From the NCBI RefSeq assembly GCF_000514815.1, contig NZ_AZWQ01000019.1:1-64000 (forward strand): a DNA stretch of 64,000 nt, read 5' to 3'. Positions 15,920 through 25,427 of this stretch are shown one piece after another. The notes beneath the pieces are model-generated. The model saw nothing but the letters and a program-made list of their open reading frames with translations, had not been told where the DNA came from and did no database searches. Both the position numbers and the translations under genes were made by a program. Every line of letters starts with the position of its first letter. Positions within the stretch are counted from its first letter, which is position 1. Source of the stretch: Salinispora fenicalii. GTDB lineage: Bacteria; Actinomycetota; Actinomycetes; Mycobacteriales; Micromonosporaceae.

Positions 15920-17530
15920 TCAAGCTCCTACAGTGTCGTCTCGGGCGGAAACGTTGTCACGGGGTGGTACCGACTCGTGGTCGGCACCGGCAGGCGGGGA
16001 TACTCGGTCGTCGCTGTCTCGATGCTCCCGGCGCAGCAGGATGCCGACGGCGATCGCCAGAGTGACCAACACCGCGCTACTGATCGCCGATGTCACCGCC
16101 ATCCCTGTGGTGAACGCCTCACGGGCAGCGGCGAGCAGACCGTCTCGGAGCTCGCCGGGCAGCTCGGCCGCCACACTGACCGCGCCGCCCAGCGTGCCCG
16201 TGGCGACCTCCATCGACTCGGGCGGGGTCGTCACGGGCGCGGACCCGGACAGTTCCTGGCGATAGACGACACCGCCGATGCTGCCCAGTACTGCGATGCC
16301 CAGGGCGAGGCCGAGCTCGCTTCCAGTCTCGGAGATGGCCGACGCCGACCCGGCGCGTTCCTCGGGAGCCGCCCCGACGGCCAGGTCCGTGCTTAGGGTC
16401 ATCGCGCCGGAGATGCCGAGAGAGGCGATGACCATGCTGACCAGCAGCAAGGTGAGCCCTGTGGCCGAGCCGATTCCGGCCAGAGTACCGAAGCCCACGG
16501 CGCCGAGCGCCAGGCCGCCCGCCATCACCGCCGAGCGCGACAGGCGGCGGACGGCAAGCGGCGCCAGCATCGCCCCGGTGACGCCCATGAGCGTCCACGG
16601 CAGGGACCAGAGTCCGGCTCGTAGCGGGGACATGTCGAGGACGAGCTGGAGGTACTGGCCGGCGAAGAACTGCACGCCCGCCATCGCGAAGACCGCCAGG
16701 GTCTGCATGGCGACGGCCACTCCGAACGTTCGGCGGGTGAACAACGCCAGGTCGAGCAGGGGGTCCGGCAAAGTCCTCTGCCGGCGGACGAAGAGCCAGC
16801 CGAGACCGGCACCCAGGGCGATGCACGCCCACGGCAGTAGACCGCTGGCCCCCTCGGCGAACTGCTTGAACCCGAACACCACGGCCAGAATGGTGACCAG
16901 CGAGACAAGGGCGCTGAGCAGGTCCGGGCGGCCGGCGACGGGATCCGCCACCTCCGGGAGGAGCATCGGACCAATGATCAGTAATAGCACCATCACTGGC
17001 ACGCCGAGCAGAAACACCGACCCCCACCAGTAGGACTCAAGGAGAGCCCCACCGACCAGCGGTCCGATCGCGGTCCCGGTGACAAAGCTGGTCATCCAGA
17101 CACCGATCGCCATCCCACGCTGCGCCGGGTTCTGGAACATGCTACGGATCAACGCCAGCGTCGAGGGCATCAGTGTGGCCCCGGCGACGCCGAGCAGCGC
17201 CCGGGTGAGGATAAGCATCTCCGGCGTGGTGGAGAAGGACGCCAGCAACGACGCGACACCGAACCCGAATGCGCCGATCAACAACAGCCGACGTCGGCCG
17301 ATCCGGTCGCCGAGCGACCCCATCGTGATCAGGAAGCCGGCGATGAGGAAGCCGTAGATGTCAGTGATCCAGAGCAGTTCCGAACTGCTCGGTTTGAGCG
17401 CTTCGCTGAGTGCCGGCACCGCCAGGTGCAGCACCGTGAGGTCCATCGCCACCAACAGCGTCGGCAGGGCCAGGGCGGCGAGACCCCACCACTCTCGCCG
17501 CCCCGCCCGCTGTGACTCCTGAGCCGCCAT
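15920..17530 (-). CDS. DHA2-family (14-TM) drug exporter
   Basis: This 536-residue MFS protein has the EmrB/QacA layout. Motif A is seen in MGSLGDRIGRRRLLLIGAFG, the D1 motif at the start is LLVAMDLTVLHLAVPALSEA, and motif C follows in TGTAIGPLVGGALLESYWWG. Fourteen hydrophobic spans can be counted, with a charged C-terminal tail (REHRDSDDRVSPP). Members export quaternary ammonium compounds, dyes and antibiotics. A SoxR-type promoter lies 66 nt upstream, so export is likely induced by redox-active product. The glycosyltransferase gene follows in the same transcript. Confidence 0.93.
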   Translation of the reverse strand: MAAQESQRAGRREWWGLAALALPTLLVAMDLTVLHLAVPALSEALKPSSSELLWITDIYGFLIAGFLITMGSLGDRIGRRRLLLIGAFGFGVASLLASFSTTPEMLILTRALLGVAGATLMPSTLALIRSMFQNPAQRGMAIGVWMTSFVTGTAIGPLVGGALLESYWWGSVFLLGVPVMVLLLIIGPMLLPEVADPVAGRPDLLSALVSLVTILAVVFGFKQFAEGASGLLPWACIALGAGLGWLFVRRQRTLPDPLLDLALFTRRTFGVAVAMQTLAVFAMAGVQFFAGQYLQLVLDMSPLRAGLWSLPWTLMGVTGAMLAPLAVRRLSRSAVMAGGLALGAVGFGTLAGIGSATGLTLLLVSMVIASLGISGAMTLSTDLAVGAAPEERAGSASAISETGSELGLALGIAVLGSIGGVVYRQELSGSAPVTTPPESMEVATGTLGGAVSVAAELPGELRDGLLAAAREAFTTGMAVTSAISSAVLVTLAIAVGILLRREHRDSDDRVSPPAGADHESVPPRDNVSARDDTVGA

Positions 17531-17595
17531 GACACACCTTCCTATTGAAAATGAAGGGATTTATGGTCGATGTACGACATCGCCGACCACTACCA

Positions 17596-17626
17596 AGCCT
17601 AAAAGTTGAAGTCATATTCAAGTCAA
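17596..17626 (-). promoter_or_regulatory. SoxR box and promoter of the DHA2 exporter
   Basis: Read leftwards: -35 TTGACT (17626-17621), 19-bp spacer, -10 TAGGCT (17601-17596). The spacer holds the dyad TTGAATATGACTTCAA (17606-17621). Confidence 0.82.
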
Positions 17627-17829
17627 GTAGTGACCCGCCGAGGCTGGGACGGCCATGGACGGCTCAGGAGGTCAAACCGCGCAACACCACACGGCACTGC
17701 CGCCAAGCCACTCAAGCCCTGCCAGCCGCACCACCACAGATACGTGACTGACCTTCCCGGCAACCGTGCAGGAGGCCGTTTCGCCCGACCATGGCGGAAG
17801 CTGACGTTCGGGTAGCGCTGAACAGCGAC

Positions 17830-19593
17830 TCACACGATTCGGCAGATCGCCTCCCCCGCCGCGACTGGGCCACCGGTCTCAACGCTCAGGCCGACCACCT
17901 GGCCGGCTCGGTGGGCGACGATGGCCTGCTCCATCTTCATCGCCTCGATCATCACCACCAGGTCGCCCTCCCTAACACTCGTCCCGTCGGCAACCTCCAC
18001 GTGCACGACGGTGCCCTGCATGAGAGAGCGCAAGGTCTCCTCCGAATCGCCCCGGGGCGCGCTCCGGGACGCGCGCTGGGGCCGCGGGGCCGCGGCAGCG
18101 GTTCGTTCCGATCTCGCCAGGACCAGCGAGTCCGGTACGGTGACCTCCAGCCGCTTCTGCCCGACCTGGATCACCACTGTGCGCCGGCCCTCTTGCTCTC
18201 CTTGCTCGCCGGGATCTCCCTCGAATGGTGCAGCGGTGTTACGGAACTCCGACTGGATCCACTGGGTATGCACGGTGAATGGCGCGGTCGAGCCAGCCAA
18301 CTCCGGCGCGAAGGCCGGGTCCACCACCACCTGACGATGGAAGGGCAGCACGGTCGCGAGACCTTCCACCGCAAACTCCGTCAACGCCCGGCTGGCCCGC
18401 CGTAGGGCCTGGGCCCGGTCGGCACCGGTCACAATCAGCTTCGCAAGCAATGAGTCCCACTCTGGGCCGATGACCGACCCCTCGACAACCCCGGCGTCGA
18501 GCCGTACTCCGGGCCCGGACGGGGGCGCGAAACGGGTGACGGTACCCGGCGTCGGGAGGAAGTCCCGCCCAGGATCCTCGCTGTTGATCCGGAACTCCAT
18601 GGAGTGCCCGCGCGGAGGTGGATCGTCGTACCCGAGATGCTCGCCCTGGGCAATGCGGAACATCTCCTGTACCAGGTCGATCCCCGTGGCCTCCTCGGTG
18701 ACCGGATGTTCCACCTGCAGACGCGTGTTCACCTCCAAAAACGAGATGGCGCCGGTCGAGTCGATGAGGAATTCGCAGGTCCCGGCCCCCACGTACCCGG
18801 CCTCGCGCAGGATCGCCTTGGACGCTCGGCGCAGCTCCCTGTCCTGCTCGGGGGTGAGGAACGGGGCAGGTGCCTCCTCGACAAGCTTTTGGTTACGTCG
18901 TTGTAGCGAGCAGTCCCGTGTGGAGAGCACCACGACGTGGCCGTGCTGGTCCGCGAGACACTGCGTCTCGACGTGTCGGGGACGCTCGAGATATCGCTCA
19001 ATGAAGCACTCACCGCGACCGAAGGCTGCCGTCGCCTCACGGACCGCCGACTCGTACAGCCGTGGGATTTGGTCGAAACTGCGGGCGACCTTCAGGCCCC
19101 GACCACCGCCACCGTGAACCGCCTTGATCGCGACGGGCAGTCCGTGCTCCTCAGCGAAGGCGACGATCTCGGCGGCCCCGCCGACAGGTTCTGTGGTACC
19201 CGCGACCAGCGGCGCTTCGGCCAGCCGGGCGATCCGCCGCGCCGTCACCTTGTCGCCGAGAGCGCGGATGGCCTCCGGCGACGGACCGATCCAGACCAAA
19301 CCGGCGGCAAGCACCATCTCGACGAAGTCGGCGTTCTCCGACAGAAAGCCATAGCCTGGGTGGACCGCGTCAGCCTCGGCGGCGCGTGCCGCGCCGATCA
19401 CCTTCGCGGCGTCGAGGTAGCTGGTGGCTGGAGTATCGCCGCCCAACGCGTACGCCTCGTCTGCCATCCGGACGTGCAGGGCGTCCCGGTCCGGCTCCGC
19501 GTAGATTGCCACGGACGTGAGCTGCGCGTCCCGGCAGGCGCGGATGATCCGGACCGCGATCTCCCCCCGGTTTGCGATCAACACCTTGCGCAT
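17830..19593 (-). CDS. Acyl-CoA carboxylase alpha subunit (biotin carboxylase + BCCP)
   Basis: The start [20 protein letters not shown] at 19593 gives 587 residues. The biotin-carboxylase N-domain is followed by the ATP-grasp core with the glycine loop [14 protein letters not shown] and the active-site stretch [15 protein letters not shown]. After an Arg/Ala/Pro-rich linker, a biotinyl domain at ~515-587 carries EAMKMEQ with Lys553 as the attachment site. The enzyme carboxylates biotin for transfer by the beta subunit. Beta and epsilon partners lie at 30069 and 29863, so the cluster has its own malonyl-CoA supply, as in jadomycin-type clusters. Confidence 0.95.
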   Translation of the reverse strand: MRKVLIANRGEIAVRIIRACRDAQLTSVAIYAEPDRDALHVRMADEAYALGGDTPATSYLDAAKVIGAARAAEADAVHPGYGFLSENADFVEMVLAAGLVWIGPSPEAIRALGDKVTARRIARLAEAPLVAGTTEPVGGAAEIVAFAEEHGLPVAIKAVHGGGGRGLKVARSFDQIPRLYESAVREATAAFGRGECFIERYLERPRHVETQCLADQHGHVVVLSTRDCSLQRRNQKLVEEAPAPFLTPEQDRELRRASKAILREAGYVGAGTCEFLIDSTGAISFLEVNTRLQVEHPVTEEATGIDLVQEMFRIAQGEHLGYDDPPPRGHSMEFRINSEDPGRDFLPTPGTVTRFAPPSGPGVRLDAGVVEGSVIGPEWDSLLAKLIVTGADRAQALRRASRALTEFAVEGLATVLPFHRQVVVDPAFAPELAGSTAPFTVHTQWIQSEFRNTAAPFEGDPGEQGEQEGRRTVVIQVGQKRLEVTVPDSLVLARSERTAAAAPRPQRASRSAPRGDSEETLRSLMQGTVVHVEVADGTSVREGDLVVMIEAMKMEQAIVAHRAGQVVGLSVETGGPVAAGEAICRIV

Positions 19594-19767
19594 ATCACTG
19601 CGGTCCTTCCGATCGGTGGGCAGTTGGCGGGCGAAATCGGCCCGGTGGCTCTGAACGGTGACGTTCATTGGCCCTGCAACGGAGCTCCAATTCGCATGGA
19701 ATCCGAGCGAAAAGAGGGCAATTCCCACCCCTGGCTCGCCACCAGATTCACGTCACGCCGCGTGTCG

Positions 19768-20733
19768 TCACGTCAGTGCGGCGCTACGGATGCCATCAAG
19801 CAGTTGGATCTGCCGCTGCAGGACAGCATCTGTTGTGGACGAGACGCCACGCACCGCGGCGACGAATGCGGTGAGCGCGTTGGCGACCTGGTCGTCCGGC
19901 TCCAAACGCCTCTCCTCGACGGCCCCGTCACGCTCTACCTGGAGCAGCGGCTCGTAGTCAGCCGGCGGGGTGAAGGCTCGGTCGACCACGATCCTGCCGG
20001 TGCTGCCCACCAGTTCGTAGGCCGATCGGTAGGCGTGTTGCAGGCCCCAGTCGAGCTGGGCGAAGATGCCTGTCGACGTCTGCACCAGCAGCGCGGCTCC
20101 GGAAGTATCCACCTCTTGGCCGGGGCTGGATGTCAGGGCAGCACCCACGACGTCCAGTTCCAAACCGAGCATGTGCAGCGCCAACCGGACTGGGTACAGG
20201 CCTACGTCCCAGAGGGCACCACCGCCGAGTTCGGGGCGGTACCGGATGTTCCCCTCCGGCAGGGTCGGAATGCTGAAGGCGGCGCGCACCCCACGTAACT
20301 CGCCGATCTCTCCCCGCTCCAGCATTCCCTTGACCACGCGGTGCTGGTGATGGTGGACGAACATGACGTTCTCCGCCAGTACCAGGCCCCGCTGCCGCGC
20401 GAGTTCGAGCAGTTCGGCAGCACGATCTGCAGTAACGGCCAGTGGCTTCTCGACCAAAACGTGACGGCCGGAGCACAGCGCCGCTGAGGCCCATTCACTG
20501 TGCAGGGCTACCGGCAGGGGTACGTAGACCGCGTCGAGGTCGTCGCGACGCAGCAGGGCGTCGTACCCGCGTACCGCATGGCAGCCGAAGGCCCGTGCGA
20601 CCTTGGCGGCGCGGTCGCCGTTACGGCTCGCGACGGCGACCAGCTCGATGTCGCGATGCGCCGCCATGGCCGGCAGCAGCCGACGGCGGGCGATGTCCGC
20701 ACAGCTGAGGACTCCCATCCGAACTGGCGTCAT
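19768..20733 (-). CDS. NDP-hexose 3-ketoreductase (Gfo/Idh/MocA family)
   Basis: This 321-residue oxidoreductase begins with a Rossmann fold (MGVLSCADIARRRLLPAM) and contains the family signature EKPLAVTADRAAELL, whose lysine is catalytic. The middle has GGGALWDVGLYPVRLALHML, typical of deoxysugar 3-ketoreductases that act right after the 2,3-dehydratase. It should reduce the 3-keto group to give a 2,6-dideoxy intermediate. Its start overlaps the 2,3-dehydratase stop (ATGA), so the two consecutive enzymes are co-translated. Confidence 0.9.
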   Translation of the reverse strand: MTPVRMGVLSCADIARRRLLPAMAAHRDIELVAVASRNGDRAAKVARAFGCHAVRGYDALLRRDDLDAVYVPLPVALHSEWASAALCSGRHVLVEKPLAVTADRAAELLELARQRGLVLAENVMFVHHHQHRVVKGMLERGEIGELRGVRAAFSIPTLPEGNIRYRPELGGGALWDVGLYPVRLALHMLGLELDVVGAALTSSPGQEVDTSGAALLVQTSTGIFAQLDWGLQHAYRSAYELVGSTGRIVVDRAFTPPADYEPLLQVERDGAVEERRLEPDDQVANALTAFVAAVRGVSSTTDAVLQRQIQLLDGIRSAALT

Positions 20734-22118
20734 GACGCAACGTTCGACATGGCGCGAAAGCAGGCAAGCAGGGAGCGTGCCTGCACGTTCAGGTAGTGGC
20801 CGTGCCGGACCAGTGTGGTGAGCTGTCCCGCGGTCACCCAGCGGTATCCGGGGGGCAAATCCGACAAGGTGTTCGTATCGTCGACGTCGACGATGAGGTA
20901 CCGGCTGACCGCGTTGAGGAACCGCCCGCCCTCCTCGGCGTGCACTGTCTCGAAGCGAATCCGCTCCGGCGGGGCACCGAGCACCGCGTCAAGGAAGGGT
21001 GGCGGGGTGTCGTGGCTGGCGGGGACGCACTGCACCGTGGGACCGAGCTCCACGGTATCCAGGAAGCCGGCCTCGACAGTCGCCCGCACCAGCAGGTGCG
21101 GCACACCGCCGATCCGCCGGTGTAAGAATGCGATGACACCCGGCCCCACCGGCTCGAATAGCGGCTGGGTCCAGGCCGGCACCTCCCGGTTGGCGGCTTG
21201 GACGGCGACGGCGACGACTCGGAAGTATCGGCCCTCCACCTGATCGAGAGTCCAGTCGCCGCGCCGCCATTGGCGTACCTCGTCGAGCGGAATCAACCGG
21301 GCTCGGACGTCGTGTCGGGCGCGCTCCGCGGTGAACCAGGAACGCAGATCGGCGTCCGAGTGCAGTGCCCGGCCACCGTCGTCGGTGTCCCACGGCAGGC
21401 AGGACAACACGGTACGGGCGTCCATGTTGACCACGTTGTCGTGGTGCAACAGCTCGGTCACCTGGCCCAAAGTCAGCCAGCGAAAGTCTTCGTGCTCCGG
21501 AATCGCCTCGGTGGTTTCGACGATCATGTTGCGGTTGCTCTTATGGTGGAACCACGAGCCGTGCTCCGACTGAAGCACGTCAGCCAGCACCCGGCTACGT
21601 CCCTGGTCGGTGAAGTACTCGATGTATCGAACGCGCTGCCCCCGGTGCACCCCGGTGTAGTTGCTCCGGGTGGCTTGCACCGTCGGCGACAACTGCACCA
21701 GGTTGGGATTACCCGGCTCCATCTTGGCCTGCATCAACACGTGCAGTACGCCGTCAAACTCCTTGGCCAGGATACCTAAGATCCCGACCTCCGGCTGAGA
21801 GATGATCGGTTGCTGCCAGTGGCGGGCCGGGACGTTCTCAGCCTGGACGTCGAGGCCCTCGACGGTGAAGAACCGCCCGCTCTGGTGTACCAGGTTGCCG
21901 GTGTCCGGGGTGAACGACCAGCCCTGCAACTCGGCGAACGGGATGCGGTCGACACGGAACCGACTGCCCTGGCGTCGCTCATCGAGCCAGTCGAGCACGG
22001 CAACGGCGCCGGTACCGGTGCCGTGGACCGGTGCGAGGGAGCGAGCCAGGCGGTCGGCGATGCGTGCGTCCGTACGCTGGGTCAGCGGGCTCGGCCCGGC
22101 TAGCGTGGGAAGTGACAT
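20730..22118 (-). CDS. NDP-4-keto-6-deoxyhexose 2,3-dehydratase
   Basis: This 462-residue protein shows the internal duplication of this family: WTLDQVEGRYFRVVAVAV in one half and FTPDTGNLVHQSGRFFTVEG in the other, each followed by QP-x-IISQPEVG or QPLFEPVGPG-like motifs. Further signatures are KMEPGNPNLVQLSPTVQATR and the matching VEAGFLDTVELGPTVQCVPA. It removes the C-2 hydroxyl of dTDP-4-keto-6-deoxyglucose, the committed step to 2-deoxysugars (compare TylCVI, UrdS, SpnO). Length is normal. Confidence 0.95.
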   Translation of the reverse strand: MSLPTLAGPSPLTQRTDARIADRLARSLAPVHGTGTGAVAVLDWLDERRQGSRFRVDRIPFAELQGWSFTPDTGNLVHQSGRFFTVEGLDVQAENVPARHWQQPIISQPEVGILGILAKEFDGVLHVLMQAKMEPGNPNLVQLSPTVQATRSNYTGVHRGQRVRYIEYFTDQGRSRVLADVLQSEHGSWFHHKSNRNMIVETTEAIPEHEDFRWLTLGQVTELLHHDNVVNMDARTVLSCLPWDTDDGGRALHSDADLRSWFTAERARHDVRARLIPLDEVRQWRRGDWTLDQVEGRYFRVVAVAVQAANREVPAWTQPLFEPVGPGVIAFLHRRIGGVPHLLVRATVEAGFLDTVELGPTVQCVPASHDTPPPFLDAVLGAPPERIRFETVHAEEGGRFLNAVSRYLIVDVDDTNTLSDLPPGYRWVTAGQLTTLVRHGHYLNVQARSLLACFRAMSNVAS

Positions 22119-22158
22119 GGCGGATACTCCTGGGGTCTGTCGGGACGCTGCCAGCGGA

Positions 22159-23139
22159 CTAGCGCCAATGGCTGCGGTCCTTCGTGGCTTTCCACCAGTC
22201 CGGGTTGTCTCGGTACCAGGCCACGGTTTCCGCGAGACCGCGGTCGAAATCGATGTGCGGCTGGTAGCCGAGCTCCTCGCGAATCCGGGTGTCGTCCAGC
22301 GCGTACCGCTGGTCGTGCCCCTTGCGGTCCGGCACGCGACAAATCATCGCGGGGTCGGCGCCGCAGAGCTCGAGCAGCTGATGGGCGATCTGAAGGTTGG
22401 TCCGCTCGTTCCCGCCACCGACGTTGTAGATCGCGCCGGCCCGGCCATTCCGCAGGACCAGTTGTATCGCGCGGCAGTGGTCATCGACGTGCAGCCACTC
22501 GCGGACGTTACTACCGTCGCCGTACAGCGGGACGGTTCGGCCCTCTAGCAGGTTCGTCACGAACAACGGGATGAGCTTTTCCGGGTGTTGGTACGGGCCA
22601 TAGTTGTTGCTGCACCGAGTGACCGACACATCGAGCCCGTGCGTACGCCAGTACGCCCGCACCACCAAGTCGGCAGCCGCCTTGGAGGCGGCGTACGGGG
22701 AGTTGGGGGCCAACGGCCAATCCTCGGTCCAGGCTCCCTGCTCGATGGAGCCATACACCTCGTCGGTCGAAACGTGCACGACCCGCCCGACCTTGGCGGT
22801 CAGGCAGGCGTGCAGCAGACTCTGCGTGCCCTCGACGTTGGTGCGGACGAAGTCCGTCGGGGCCAGAAGCGAGCGGTCAACGTGGGACTCCGCGGCGAAG
22901 TGGACCACCGCGTCATGGCCGGGCACCACCTCGTGTAGCAGCGCCTGATCACAGACGTCACCCTCGACCACAGTCAAGCGGGGGTGAGAATTCGGCAGAT
23001 TCGCACGGCTACCGGCGTAGGTCAGTTTGTCCAGAACGGTGACATCCGATGGCGAATGATCGGGATAGCAGCCGTCGAGCATCGTGCGGACGTAGTGCGA
23101 GCCGATGAAGCCGGCACCACCGGTGACCAGGATTCTCAT
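22159..23139 (-). CDS. rmlB: dTDP-glucose 4,6-dehydratase
   Basis: This 326-residue extended SDR starts MRILVTGGAGFIGSHYVRTM (start 23139; an upstream extension has no motif). The NAD motif GGAGFIGS, the HFAAESHVDRS stretch, the catalytic TDEVYG, YxxxK (YAASK) and REWLHVDDHCRAI are all present. It makes dTDP-4-keto-6-deoxyglucose, the branch point for all cluster sugars. It stands between the 2,3-dehydratase and the nucleotidylyltransferase in the sugar operon. Confidence 0.97.
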   Translation of the reverse strand: MRILVTGGAGFIGSHYVRTMLDGCYPDHSPSDVTVLDKLTYAGSRANLPNSHPRLTVVEGDVCDQALLHEVVPGHDAVVHFAAESHVDRSLLAPTDFVRTNVEGTQSLLHACLTAKVGRVVHVSTDEVYGSIEQGAWTEDWPLAPNSPYAASKAAADLVVRAYWRTHGLDVSVTRCSNNYGPYQHPEKLIPLFVTNLLEGRTVPLYGDGSNVREWLHVDDHCRAIQLVLRNGRAGAIYNVGGGNERTNLQIAHQLLELCGADPAMICRVPDRKGHDQRYALDDTRIREELGYQPHIDFDRGLAETVAWYRDNPDWWKATKDRSHWR

Positions 23140-23275
23140 GTCGCCTACCTTTCGTGAAGAGCTCGGAGTGGGCTGGGCTGCTGCGGGTGCGGGTGTGGGA
23201 AGCTCGGGGTGCCGGCGGCTGGTCTGCCCGTCGTTGCCTGCCGTACGGACGCCTTGCTGAGTAGCGCCGTCACAT

Positions 23276-24349
23276 TCAGCAACCGGTAACGACCTCGACC
23301 CGGGAGTGGTCCCCGACGATGAGCCGACTACTGACCACGCCGCGGTCGGCCGTCCGTACCATCGCGGCCCGTCCCACCACCGAACCATGCAGTCCTGGCA
23401 TATCGAAGACGGCGGCGTCGTCGAGGGCGATCGAGTAGCCAATGTCCGAGCCGCGCAACACACAGTCTCGGCCGATCGAGGTATACGGGCGTACGTGACT
23501 CTCCTCGACCAGGCTGCCCGCCCCGATGATGACCGGCCCCTCGATTCTGGACCGGATCACTCGCGCCCCCGGCTCGACGACCACCGCTCCGACCAGTACG
23601 CTGGCGCCGTCGACCTCGCCATCGACACTCCCGGCGATGCTCTCCAGCACGGTGCGGTTGCACTCCAGCACGTCCTCAACTCGGCCGGTGTCTTTCCAGT
23701 AGCCGTCGTACTCGGTGGCATGGACGACTGCACCGGTCGACACCAACCACTGGATCGCATGCGTGATCTCGAGTTCACCCCGCTCGCTCGGTTCGACCGC
23801 CGCCACCGCCTCGTGGATCGCGGGGGTGAAGAAGTAGACACCGATGATCGCCAGGTCGCTGGGCGGATCGGCGGCCTTCTCCACTAGCCGGTGCACCACT
23901 CCGTCGACGCCTAACTCGACCACTCCGAACTCGCGAGGGTCAGAAACCTTGTGCACCAAGAGGTGGGCGGCGGACCGGCTGGAGCGAAAAGCCTCGGCGT
24001 AGTCAACGATGCCGTCCAGCAGCATGTTGTCGCCGAGGTACATGACGAAGTCGTCGTCGCCGAGGAAGTCCCGGGCGATCAGGACGCAGTGCGCCAGGCC
24101 GAGCGGCTCGTCCTGTGGGATATAAGTGATCTCGACTTGAAGGCGCGACCCGTCGCCCAGCACAGCTTTGATCTCGCGAGCCCGGTCTCCGACGATGATG
24201 CCGATCTGGGTCACGCCGAGTGCACGGATATTACTAACGACATGTTCGAGCACCGGCGTATTGCCGACCGGGATAAGTTGTTTGGGCATCGAATGGCTGA
24301 AGGGCCGAAGCCGGGTTCCGGCCCCGGCGGACAGAATCAGCGCTTTCAT
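23276..24349 (-). CDS. rmlA: Glucose-1-phosphate thymidylyltransferase (long type)
   Basis: The start MKALILSAGAGTRLRPFSHS at 24349 gives 357 residues. The nucleotidyltransferase signature GAGTRLRP and the sugar-binding YLGDNMLLDGI are followed by KVSDPREFGVVEL. A left-handed beta-helix tail (from ~245: ASVLVGAVVVEPGARVIRSR, then IEGPVIIGAGSLVEESHVRP) marks the actinomycete long form found in antibiotic clusters. It activates glucose-1-phosphate to dTDP-glucose, the first sugar step. Confidence 0.95.
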   Translation of the reverse strand: MKALILSAGAGTRLRPFSHSMPKQLIPVGNTPVLEHVVSNIRALGVTQIGIIVGDRAREIKAVLGDGSRLQVEITYIPQDEPLGLAHCVLIARDFLGDDDFVMYLGDNMLLDGIVDYAEAFRSSRSAAHLLVHKVSDPREFGVVELGVDGVVHRLVEKAADPPSDLAIIGVYFFTPAIHEAVAAVEPSERGELEITHAIQWLVSTGAVVHATEYDGYWKDTGRVEDVLECNRTVLESIAGSVDGEVDGASVLVGAVVVEPGARVIRSRIEGPVIIGAGSLVEESHVRPYTSIGRDCVLRGSDIGYSIALDDAAVFDMPGLHGSVVGRAAMVRTADRGVVSSRLIVGDHSRVEVVTGC

Positions 24350-24727
24350 AAACCTTCGTCTCCTCGGAGGTGAGAACGGTGGTGATGGTCGCATTGCAGC
24401 TCGGCTGCAGTGACGCCTGGAAGATCACAGGCAGTTGCGTCCCTGCGGTCACCGTCGGTCGGCCTGCTCCCGCAGCAGGTCCAAAGTCTCATTGCTGACC
24501 GAGAAGCGGCCCGACCAGCTCAGACGGCAGGCTTGGCCCCCAGTTCTCCGGTGCCGGGATACAAGGATCTCTGTCGGCCGCGATGGGTGAATCAGACCCC
24601 ACAGTCAGTCGACGTGCTGTCGCGGAGTCACTGGCGCCGCTGTCCACCCGAATGGACTTGCCATCGTCCGACGCCTACCGCACGTACGGCTGCCCTGAGC
24701 GGGTGGCTCCTCGTGGTTCGCTTCCGG
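24350..24727. other. Intergenic region upstream of rmlA
   Basis: It lies between the epimerase stop and the rmlA start, both leftward. It probably holds an rmlA promoter. No repeat, RNA or SoxR-type box is seen. Confidence 0.4.
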
Positions 24728-25357
24728 TCACCGGCGCGGGCGGTGGCCATGCTCGTCGTCTCGGCGCCGGTCGCGTACGGCAGGCGGCACGGCCGCCCAC
24801 GCCATCAGCAACCCTGCGTCAAGCGTCTCCGTCAGGGAGCGCGCCGTGGTGTCCTTGTGGGACATCAGTGGTGGTTCGGTGAAGTTCCACGGCAGCGCCA
24901 GGTCTGGATCCAAGGGATTGATGTCGACCTGGGTTCCTGGCACGTGGGCGCTGGAGAGGACATAGCAGATGCAGGTGTCGTCGGTGAGGGTGAGGAATCC
25001 GTGGCCCACTCCCTCGGGCACATAGACTGAGCGGGCCGTGATCGTGTCGAGCACCGTGCCGTCGAAGTGCCCGAAGGTGGGCGAGTTGACCCGCAGGTCG
25101 ACCACGATGTCCCGGGCCGCCCCTCGAACACAGGTGACAAGCTTCGCCTGCCCCGGAGGGACAGTGACCGAGTGGATCCCGCGCAGGGTGTTCCGGCGCG
25201 AGGTCGAGTAGTTGATCTGTTGTGGCCGGAACGGCTCTCCGGTAACCTCCTCCAGTTCTACGGTGCGCAATGCCTCGTGGAAGGAACCCCGCTCGTCGGT
25301 GAGCTGCTCGGGGGTGATCAGGTAGGCGCCCGGCACCTCTGTCTCAGTCACCCGCAC
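24728..25357 (-). CDS. dTDP-4-keto-6-deoxyhexose 3,5-epimerase (RmlC-like)
   Basis: This 209-residue cupin starts at GTG 25357, with GGAG 6 nt upstream. The family core is seen in DERGSFHEALRTVELEEVTG, QQINYSTSRRNTLRGIHSV (catalytic His), VTCVRGAARDIVVDLR, and VYVPEGVGHGFLTLTDDTCI. It inverts C-5 and possibly C-3, turning the D- into the L-sugar series. It sits between the aminotransferase and rmlA. The C-terminal end (AVRDRRRDDEHGHRPRR) is unusually basic. Confidence 0.93.
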   Translation of the reverse strand: MRVTETEVPGAYLITPEQLTDERGSFHEALRTVELEEVTGEPFRPQQINYSTSRRNTLRGIHSVTVPPGQAKLVTCVRGAARDIVVDLRVNSPTFGHFDGTVLDTITARSVYVPEGVGHGFLTLTDDTCICYVLSSAHVPGTQVDINPLDPDLALPWNFTEPPLMSHKDTTARSLTETLDAGLLMAWAAVPPAVRDRRRDDEHGHRPRR

Positions 25358-25427
25358 GGTGAGCTCCGCGCGGTCGTTCCAGGCCAGCCCTCCGGCACTC
25401 CGGGACGAAGATCTGCCATCAGTCGGC

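Noticed and set aside
18937..20298. Long plus-strand open frame opposite the carboxylase and 3-ketoreductase genes
   Set aside because: It is an antisense shadow caused by high G+C; the minus-strand genes show full family motifs.
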